The translations under genes and the position numbers were made by a program. This document shows positions 50,492 through 61,613 of a stretch of 64,000 nt of DNA, one piece after another. The notes below the pieces were generated by a model. That model was given only the letters and a program-made list of their open reading frames with translations. It searched no databases and was not told the DNA's origin. The DNA is from Calliopsis andreniformis (taxonomy: Eukaryota > Arthropoda > Insecta > Hymenoptera > Andrenidae): the NCBI RefSeq assembly GCF_051401765.1, contig NW_027480532.1, positions 124,001-188,000 of the forward strand, written 5' to 3'. Within the stretch, counting starts at the first letter, position 1. Each line of letters opens with the position of its first letter.

Positions 50492-53400
50492 TCAATCCTC
50501 AGTCCTCAATCCTCAATCCTCATTCTTCAATCCTCAGTCCTCAACCCTCAATTCTGAATCCTCAATCCTGAATCCTCAATCTTCAGCCCTCAGTCCTCAA
50601 CAATCAGTTGACATTCCTCAATCCTCAGTAGAATATCCTCAATTCACAGCTTTCAATACTCAATACTCAATCTGCAATCCTCCAACCTGTATCCACAAAC
50701 ATCTATTTTCACCACTCAACCCTCAGCACTCAATCCTCAATCTTCAATCATCAATACTCAGTCTTCAATCCTCAATCCTCAATCCTCAATCCTCAGGCCT
50801 CAAACATCAATGCTCAATCCTCAGTCCTCGTCCTCAATCCACAACAATCAATCCTCAATCCTCATTCTTCAAGTATCAATATTCAATCTTCAGTCCTCAG
50901 TCCTCAATCCTCATTCCTCAATCCTCAATCCTCAATCCTCAATGTTCAATCCGCAATACCCAATCCTCAATTTTCAATCCTCAATCCTCAATCCTCAATC
51001 CTCAATCGTCAGGCTTCGATCCTCAATACTCAATCTTCAATCCTCAATCCTCAATCTTCAATCCTCAATCCTCAATCCTCATTCTTCAATCCTCAACACC
51101 CAATCCTCAATCTTCAATCCTCAATCCTCAATTCTCAGACCTCAACCCTCAAACTTCAATCCTCAATACTCAATCTGCAACCCTCAATCCTCAGTCCTCA
51201 ATCCTCAATCCTCATTCTTCAATCCTCAATCCTCAATCCTCAATCCTCAATCCTCAATCCTCAATCCTCAACACTCAATCCTCAATGTTCAATCCTCAAT
51301 ACCCAACCCTCAGTCTTCAATCCTCAATCCTCAATCCTCAATCTTCAGTCCTCAATCCTCAGTCCTCAAACCTCAATTCTGAATCCTCAATCCTGAATCC
51401 TCAGGCCTCAAACATCAATACTCAACCCTCAGTCCTCGTCCTCAATCCACAACAATCAATCCTCAATCCTCATTCTTCAAGTATCAATATTCAATCTTCA
51501 GTCCTCAATCCTCAATCCTCAATCCTCAATCCTCAATCCTCAATCCTCAATGTTCAATCCGCAATACCCAATCCTCAATCTTCAATCCTCAATCCTCAAT
51601 CCTCAATCCTCAATCCTCAATCCTCAATACTCAATCCTCAATCCTCAGTCCTCAAACCTCAAACCTCAATCTTCAATCCTCAATACTCAATCTTCAACCC
51701 TCAATCCTCAATCTTCAGTCCTCAATAATCAATCTTCAATCCTCAATTCTCAATACTCAATAGAATATCCTGAATTCTCAGAATTCAATGCTCAAACCTC
51801 AACACGCAACCCTGAATCCTCAATCCTCAATCCTCAATCCTCAATCTTCAATCCTCAATACTCAATCTTCAATCCTCCATCCTCAATCCTCAGTCCTCAA
51901 TCCTCAATCCTCAATCGTCAGGCTTCAATCCTCAATACTCAATCTTCAATCCTAAATCCTCAATCGTCATTCGTCAATCCTCATTCTTCAATCCTCAATA
52001 CCCAATCCACAATCTTCAATCTTCAACCCTCAATCCTCAACTCTCAATCCTCAACCCTCAATCCTCAGACCTCAAACCTCAATCCTCAACTCTCAGCCCT
52101 CATCCTCAATCCTCAATCCTCAATCTTGAATCCTCAATCCTCAATCCTCAATTCTCAAACCTCAATCCTCAATCCTCAGACCTCAAACATCAATACTCAA
52201 CCCTCAGTCCTCGTCCTCAATCCACAACCATCAATCCTCAATCCTCAATCTTCAATCATCGACATTCAATCTTCAGTCCTCAATCCTCAATCCTCAATCC
52301 TCAATCCTCAATCTTCAATGTTCAATCCGCAATACCCCATCCTCAATCTTCAATCCTCAATCCACAATCCTCAATCCTCAATCCTCATTCTTCAATCCTC
52401 AACACCCAATCATCAATCTTCAATCCTCAATCCTCAATTCTCAGACCACAACCCTCAATCTTCAATCCTCAATACTCAATCTGCAACCCTCAATCCTCAG
52501 TCCTCAATCCTCAATCCTCATTCTTCAATCCTCAATACCCAATCCTCAATCTTCAATCCTCAATCCTCAATCGTCATTCGTCAATCCTCATTCTTCAATC
52601 CTCAATACCCAATCCTCAATCTTCAATCTTCAACCCTGAATCCTCAACTCTCAATCCTCAACCCTCAATCCTCAGACCTCAAACCTCAATCCTAAACTCT
52701 CAGCCCTCATCCTCAATCCTCAATCCTCAATCTTGAATCATCAATCCTCAATCCTCAATTCTCAATCCTCAATCCTCAATCCTCAGACCTCAAACATCAA
52801 TACTCAACCCACAGTCCTCGTCCTCAATCCACAACCATCAATCCTCAATCCTCAATCTTCAATCATCGATATTCAATCTTCAGTCCTCAATCCTCAATAC
52901 TCAATCCTCAATCCTCAATCTTCAATGTTCAATCCGCAATACCCAATCCTCAATCTTCAATCCTCAATCCACAATCCTCAATCCTCAATCCTCATTCTTC
53001 AATCCTCAACACCTAATCCTCAATCTTCAATCCTCAATCCTCAATTCTCAGAACACAACCCTCAATCTTCAATCCTCAATACTCAATCTGCAACCCTCAA
53101 TCCTCAGTCCTCAATCCTCAATCCTCATTCTTCAATCCTCAATACCCAATCCTCAATCTTCAATCCTCAATCCACAATCCTCAATCCTCAATCCTCATTC
53201 TTCAATCCTCAACACCCAATCCTCAATCTTCAATCCTCAATCCTCAATTCTCAGACCTCAATCCTCAATCTTCAATCCTCAATACTCAATCTTCAATCCT
53301 CAACACTCAATCCTCAATCCTCAATCTTCAATCCTCAATACTCAATCTTCAATAATCAATCCTCAATTCTCAATCCTCAATACTCAATCCTCAATCCTCA

Positions 53401-56052
53401 ATCCTCAATCTTCAATCATCAATACTCAGTCTTCAATCCTCAATCCTCAATACTCAATCCTCAATCCTCAATCTTCAATCCTCAATACTCAATCTTCAAT
53501 AATCAATCCTCAATTCTCAATCCTCAATACTCAATCCTCAATCCTCAATCTTCAATCATCAATACACAGCCTTCAATCCTCAATCCTCAATCCTCAATCC
53601 TCAATCCTCATTCTTCAATCCTCAATACACAATCCTCAATCTTCAATCCTCAATCCTCAATCCTCAATCCTCAATCCTCAGGCCTCAAACATCAATACTC
53701 AACCCTCAGTCCTCGTCCTCAATCCACAACAATCAATCCTCAATCCTCATTCTTCAAGTATCAATATTCAATCTTCAGTCCTCAGTCCTCAATCCTCAAT
53801 CCTCAATGCTCAATCCTCAATCCTCAATGTTCAATCCGCAATACCCAATCCTCAATCTTCAATCCTCAATCCTCAATCCTCAATCCTCAATTCTCAATCC
53901 TCAATACTCAACCCTCAATCCTCAGTCCTCAAACCTCAAACCTCAATCTTCAATCCTCAATACTCAATCTTCAATCCTCAGTCCTCAATCCACAACCCTC
54001 AATCCTCAATCCTCAATCGTCAGGCTTCAATCCTCAATACTCAATCTTCAATCCTCAATCCTCAATCCTCATTCCTCAATCCTCATTCTTCAATCCTCAA
54101 TACCCAATCCTCAATCTTCAATCCTCAATCCTCAATCCTCAATTCTCAATCCTCAATCCTCAGTCCTAAGTCCTCAAATCTCAATCCTCAACCCTCAGCC
54201 CTCATCCTCAATCCTCAATCCTCAATCTTCAACACTCAATCCTCAATCCTGAAGCATAAACCCTCAATCCTCAATCCTCAGTCCTCAAACCTCAATTCTG
54301 AATCCTCAATCTTCAGACCTCAGACCTCAACAATCAGATGTCAATCCTGAATCCTTAATAGAATATCATCAACTCACAGTTTTCAATACCCAATACTCAA
54401 TCTGCAATCTTCAAATCTCTATTCACAAACATCAATTCTCATCACTCAACCCTCAACACTCAGTCCGCAATCCTCAACCTTCAACCCTCAATCCTCAATA
54501 CTCAATCCTCAATCCTCAATCGTCAATACTCAATACTCAATCATCAATCCTCAATCCTCAATCCTCAATCCTCAATCCTCAATCCTCAATCCTCAATCTG
54601 CAATCGTCAATACTCAATCTTCAATCCTCAATCCTCAATCCGCAACCCTCAATGCTCAATCCTCAATCCTCAATCCTCAAACCTCAATCTTCAATCCTCA
54701 ATCCTCAATCGTCATTCGTCAATCCTCATTCTTCAATCCTCAATACCCAATCCTCAATCTTCAATCTTCATCCCTGAATCCTCAACTCTCAATCCTCAAC
54801 CCTCAATCCTCAGACCTCAAACCTCAATCCTAAACTCTCAGCCCTCATCCTCAATCCTCAATCCTCAATCTTGAATCCTCAATCCTCAATCCTCAATTCT
54901 CAATCCTCAATCGTCAATCCTCAGACCTCAAACATCAATACTCAACCCACAGTCCTCGTCCTCAATCCACAACCATCAATCCTCAATCCTCAATCTTCAA
55001 TCATCGATATTCAATCTACAGTCCTCAATCCTCAATCCTCAATCCTCAATCCTCAATCTTCAATGTTCAATCCGCAATACCCAATCCTCAATCTTCAATC
55101 CTCAATCCACAATCCTCAATCCTCAATCCTCATTCCTCAACCCTCATTCTTCAATCATCAATATCCAATCCTCAATCTTCAATCCTCAATCCTCAATCCT
55201 CAATTCTCAATCCTCAATCCTCAGTCCTAAGTCCTCAAATCTCAATCCTCAACCCTCAGCCCTCATCCTCAATCCTCAATCCTCAATCTTCAACCCTAAA
55301 TCCTCAATCCTGAAGCATCAAACCTCAATCCTCAATCCTCAGTCCTCAAACCACAATTCTGAATCCTCAATCTTCAGACCTCAGACCTCAACAATCAGAC
55401 GTCAATCCTGAATCCTTAATAGAATATCATCAATTCACAGTTTTCAATACCCAATACTCAATCTGCAATCTTCAAATCTCTATTCACAAACATCAATTCT
55501 CATCACTCAACCCTCAACACTCAGTCCGCAATCCTCAATATTCAACCCTCAATCCTCAATACTCAATCCTCAATCCTCAATCGTCAATACTCAATACTCA
55601 ATCTTCAATCCTCAATCCTCAATCCTCAATCCTCAGTCCTCAATCCTCAATCTTCAATCGTCAATACTCAGTCTTCAATCCTCAATACTCAATCCGCAAC
55701 CCTCAATGCTCAATCCTCAATCCTCAATCCTCAAACCTCAATCTTCAATCCTCAATACTCAATCTGCAATCCTCAATCCTCAATCTTCAATCCTCAATCC
55801 TCAATCGTCGATCCTCAATCCACAATCCTCAACCTTCAATCCTCAATCCTCAATCCCCAATCCTCAACCCTCAATCCTCAATCTTCAGTCCTCAATAATC
55901 AATCTTCAATCCTCAATTCTCAATACTCAATAGAATATCCTGAATTCTCAGAATTCAATACTCAAACCTCAACACGCAACCCTGAATCCTCAATCCTCAA
56001 TCCTCAATCCTCAATCTTCAATCCTCAATACTCAATCTTCAATCCTCCATCC
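50492..56052 (+). repeat. 5,561-bp tandem duplication, copy 1
   Basis: All markers recur 5,561 bp downstream: gamma 50,598/56,159; alpha 51,757/57,318 and 55,927/61,488; beta 54,349/59,910 and 55,410/60,971. I found no difference between the copies in the stretches compared. The unit is a mosaic. About 50,492-51,284 follows 27,968-28,760. Short pieces to about 51,690 follow 26,574 and 27,120-27,400. About 51,690-52,900 follows 42,840-44,050 (offset 8,851), and about 52,900-56,052 follows 39,880-43,031 (offset 13,021). Confidence 0.92.
50598..50739 (+). repeat. Gamma island, copy 5
   Basis: Partner of copy 3 at offset 22,524. It shares the CATCTATTTTCACC change. Confidence 0.85.
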
Positions 56053-59000
56053 TCAATCCTCAGTCCTCAATCCTCAATCCTCATTCTTCAATCCTCAGTC
56101 CTCAACCCTCAATTCTGAATCCTCAATCCTGAATCCTCAATCTTCAGCCCTCAGTCCTCAACAATCAGTTGACATTCCTCAATCCTCAGTAGAATATCCT
56201 CAATTCACAGCTTTCAATACTCAATACTCAATCTGCAATCCTCCAACCTGTATCCACAAACATCTATTTTCACCACTCAACCCTCAGCACTCAATCCTCA
56301 ATCTTCAATCATCAATACTCAGTCTTCAATCCTCAATCCTCAATCCTCAATCCTCAGGCCTCAAACATCAATGCTCAATCCTCAGTCCTCGTCCTCAATC
56401 CACAACAATCAATCCTCAATCCTCATTCTTCAAGTATCAATATTCAATCTTCAGTCCTCAGTCCTCAATCCTCATTCCTCAATCCTCAATCCTCAATCCT
56501 CAATGTTCAATCCGCAATACCCAATCCTCAATTTTCAATCCTCAATCCTCAATCCTCAATCCTCAATCGTCAGGCTTCGATCCTCAATACTCAATCTTCA
56601 ATCCTCAATCCTCAATCTTCAATCCTCAATCCTCAATCCTCATTCTTCAATCCTCAACACCCAATCCTCAATCTTCAATCCTCAATCCTCAATTCTCAGA
56701 CCTCAACCCTCAAACTTCAATCCTCAATACTCAATCTGCAACCCTCAATCCTCAGTCCTCAATCCTCAATCCTCATTCTTCAATCCTCAATCCTCAATCC
56801 TCAATCCTCAATCCTCAATCCTCAATCCTCAACACTCAATCCTCAATGTTCAATCCTCAATACCCAACCCTCAGTCTTCAATCCTCAATCCTCAATCCTC
56901 AATCTTCAGTCCTCAATCCTCAGTCCTCAAACCTCAATTCTGAATCCTCAATCCTGAATCCTCAGGCCTCAAACATCAATACTCAACCCTCAGTCCTCGT
57001 CCTCAATCCACAACAATCAATCCTCAATCCTCATTCTTCAAGTATCAATATTCAATCTTCAGTCCTCAATCCTCAATCCTCAATCCTCAATCCTCAATCC
57101 TCAATCCTCAATGTTCAATCCGCAATACCCAATCCTCAATCTTCAATCCTCAATCCTCAATCCTCAATCCTCAATCCTCAATCCTCAATACTCAATCCTC
57201 AATCCTCAGTCCTCAAACCTCAAACCTCAATCTTCAATCCTCAATACTCAATCTTCAACCCTCAATCCTCAATCTTCAGTCCTCAATAATCAATCTTCAA
57301 TCCTCAATTCTCAATACTCAATAGAATATCCTGAATTCTCAGAATTCAATGCTCAAACCTCAACACGCAACCCTGAATCCTCAATCCTCAATCCTCAATC
57401 CTCAATCTTCAATCCTCAATACTCAATCTTCAATCCTCCATCCTCAATCCTCAGTCCTCAATCCTCAATCCTCAATCGTCAGGCTTCAATCCTCAATACT
57501 CAATCTTCAATCCTAAATCCTCAATCGTCATTCGTCAATCCTCATTCTTCAATCCTCAATACCCAATCCACAATCTTCAATCTTCAACCCTCAATCCTCA
57601 ACTCTCAATCCTCAACCCTCAATCCTCAGACCTCAAACCTCAATCCTCAACTCTCAGCCCTCATCCTCAATCCTCAATCCTCAATCTTGAATCCTCAATC
57701 CTCAATCCTCAATTCTCAAACCTCAATCCTCAATCCTCAGACCTCAAACATCAATACTCAACCCTCAGTCCTCGTCCTCAATCCACAACCATCAATCCTC
57801 AATCCTCAATCTTCAATCATCGACATTCAATCTTCAGTCCTCAATCCTCAATCCTCAATCCTCAATCCTCAATCTTCAATGTTCAATCCGCAATACCCCA
57901 TCCTCAATCTTCAATCCTCAATCCACAATCCTCAATCCTCAATCCTCATTCTTCAATCCTCAACACCCAATCATCAATCTTCAATCCTCAATCCTCAATT
58001 CTCAGACCACAACCCTCAATCTTCAATCCTCAATACTCAATCTGCAACCCTCAATCCTCAGTCCTCAATCCTCAATCCTCATTCTTCAATCCTCAATACC
58101 CAATCCTCAATCTTCAATCCTCAATCCTCAATCGTCATTCGTCAATCCTCATTCTTCAATCCTCAATACCCAATCCTCAATCTTCAATCTTCAACCCTGA
58201 ATCCTCAACTCTCAATCCTCAACCCTCAATCCTCAGACCTCAAACCTCAATCCTAAACTCTCAGCCCTCATCCTCAATCCTCAATCCTCAATCTTGAATC
58301 ATCAATCCTCAATCCTCAATTCTCAATCCTCAATCCTCAATCCTCAGACCTCAAACATCAATACTCAACCCACAGTCCTCGTCCTCAATCCACAACCATC
58401 AATCCTCAATCCTCAATCTTCAATCATCGATATTCAATCTTCAGTCCTCAATCCTCAATACTCAATCCTCAATCCTCAATCTTCAATGTTCAATCCGCAA
58501 TACCCAATCCTCAATCTTCAATCCTCAATCCACAATCCTCAATCCTCAATCCTCATTCTTCAATCCTCAACACCTAATCCTCAATCTTCAATCCTCAATC
58601 CTCAATTCTCAGAACACAACCCTCAATCTTCAATCCTCAATACTCAATCTGCAACCCTCAATCCTCAGTCCTCAATCCTCAATCCTCATTCTTCAATCCT
58701 CAATACCCAATCCTCAATCTTCAATCCTCAATCCACAATCCTCAATCCTCAATCCTCATTCTTCAATCCTCAACACCCAATCCTCAATCTTCAATCCTCA
58801 ATCCTCAATTCTCAGACCTCAATCCTCAATCTTCAATCCTCAATACTCAATCTTCAATCCTCAACACTCAATCCTCAATCCTCAATCTTCAATCCTCAAT
58901 ACTCAATCTTCAATAATCAATCCTCAATTCTCAATCCTCAATACTCAATCCTCAATCCTCAATCCTCAATCTTCAATCATCAATACTCAGTCTTCAATCC

Positions 59001-61613
59001 TCAATCCTCAATACTCAATCCTCAATCCTCAATCTTCAATCCTCAATACTCAATCTTCAATAATCAATCCTCAATTCTCAATCCTCAATACTCAATCCTC
59101 AATCCTCAATCTTCAATCATCAATACACAGCCTTCAATCCTCAATCCTCAATCCTCAATCCTCAATCCTCATTCTTCAATCCTCAATACACAATCCTCAA
59201 TCTTCAATCCTCAATCCTCAATCCTCAATCCTCAATCCTCAGGCCTCAAACATCAATACTCAACCCTCAGTCCTCGTCCTCAATCCACAACAATCAATCC
59301 TCAATCCTCATTCTTCAAGTATCAATATTCAATCTTCAGTCCTCAGTCCTCAATCCTCAATCCTCAATGCTCAATCCTCAATCCTCAATGTTCAATCCGC
59401 AATACCCAATCCTCAATCTTCAATCCTCAATCCTCAATCCTCAATCCTCAATTCTCAATCCTCAATACTCAACCCTCAATCCTCAGTCCTCAAACCTCAA
59501 ACCTCAATCTTCAATCCTCAATACTCAATCTTCAATCCTCAGTCCTCAATCCACAACCCTCAATCCTCAATCCTCAATCGTCAGGCTTCAATCCTCAATA
59601 CTCAATCTTCAATCCTCAATCCTCAATCCTCATTCCTCAATCCTCATTCTTCAATCCTCAATACCCAATCCTCAATCTTCAATCCTCAATCCTCAATCCT
59701 CAATTCTCAATCCTCAATCCTCAGTCCTAAGTCCTCAAATCTCAATCCTCAACCCTCAGCCCTCATCCTCAATCCTCAATCCTCAATCTTCAACACTCAA
59801 TCCTCAATCCTGAAGCATAAACCCTCAATCCTCAATCCTCAGTCCTCAAACCTCAATTCTGAATCCTCAATCTTCAGACCTCAGACCTCAACAATCAGAT
59901 GTCAATCCTGAATCCTTAATAGAATATCATCAACTCACAGTTTTCAATACCCAATACTCAATCTGCAATCTTCAAATCTCTATTCACAAACATCAATTCT
60001 CATCACTCAACCCTCAACACTCAGTCCGCAATCCTCAACCTTCAACCCTCAATCCTCAATACTCAATCCTCAATCCTCAATCGTCAATACTCAATACTCA
60101 ATCATCAATCCTCAATCCTCAATCCTCAATCCTCAATCCTCAATCCTCAATCCTCAATCTGCAATCGTCAATACTCAATCTTCAATCCTCAATCCTCAAT
60201 CCGCAACCCTCAATGCTCAATCCTCAATCCTCAATCCTCAAACCTCAATCTTCAATCCTCAATCCTCAATCGTCATTCGTCAATCCTCATTCTTCAATCC
60301 TCAATACCCAATCCTCAATCTTCAATCTTCATCCCTGAATCCTCAACTCTCAATCCTCAACCCTCAATCCTCAGACCTCAAACCTCAATCCTAAACTCTC
60401 AGCCCTCATCCTCAATCCTCAATCCTCAATCTTGAATCCTCAATCCTCAATCCTCAATTCTCAATCCTCAATCGTCAATCCTCAGACCTCAAACATCAAT
60501 ACTCAACCCACAGTCCTCGTCCTCAATCCACAACCATCAATCCTCAATCCTCAATCTTCAATCATCGATATTCAATCTACAGTCCTCAATCCTCAATCCT
60601 CAATCCTCAATCCTCAATCTTCAATGTTCAATCCGCAATACCCAATCCTCAATCTTCAATCCTCAATCCACAATCCTCAATCCTCAATCCTCATTCCTCA
60701 ACCCTCATTCTTCAATCATCAATATCCAATCCTCAATCTTCAATCCTCAATCCTCAATCCTCAATTCTCAATCCTCAATCCTCAGTCCTAAGTCCTCAAA
60801 TCTCAATCCTCAACCCTCAGCCCTCATCCTCAATCCTCAATCCTCAATCTTCAACCCTAAATCCTCAATCCTGAAGCATCAAACCTCAATCCTCAATCCT
60901 CAGTCCTCAAACCACAATTCTGAATCCTCAATCTTCAGACCTCAGACCTCAACAATCAGACGTCAATCCTGAATCCTTAATAGAATATCATCAATTCACA
61001 GTTTTCAATACCCAATACTCAATCTGCAATCTTCAAATCTCTATTCACAAACATCAATTCTCATCACTCAACCCTCAACACTCAGTCCGCAATCCTCAAT
61101 ATTCAACCCTCAATCCTCAATACTCAATCCTCAATCCTCAATCGTCAATACTCAATACTCAATCTTCAATCCTCAATCCTCAATCCTCAATCCTCAGTCC
61201 TCAATCCTCAATCTTCAATCGTCAATACTCAGTCTTCAATCCTCAATACTCAATCCGCAACCCTCAATGCTCAATCCTCAATCCTCAATCCTCAAACCTC
61301 AATCTTCAATCCTCAATACTCAATCTGCAATCCTCAATCCTCAATCTTCAATCCTCAATCCTCAATCGTCGATCCTCAATCCACAATCCTCAACCTTCAA
61401 TCCTCAATCCTCAATCCCCAATCCTCAACCCTCAATCCTCAATCTTCAGTCCTCAATAATCAATCTTCAATCCTCAATTCTCAATACTCAATAGAATATC
61501 CTGAATTCTCAGAATTCAATACTCAAACCTCAACACGCAACCCTGAATCCTCAATCCTCAATCCTCAATCCTCAATCTTCAATCCTCAATACTCAATCTT
61601 CAATCCTCCATCC
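56053..61613 (+). repeat. 5,561-bp tandem duplication, copy 2
   Basis: This is the head-to-tail copy of 50,492-56,052. The junction is in the run after TCCTCCATCCTCAATCC near 56,045-56,080. At the right edge the same motif at 61,605 continues instead into CAATCGTCAGGC, as in the 35.0-kb and 43.0-kb copies. Confidence 0.92.
56159..56300 (+). repeat. Gamma island, copy 6
   Basis: Partner of copy 5 at offset 5,561, in the second copy of the 5,561-bp duplication, again with CATCTATTTTCACC. Confidence 0.85.
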
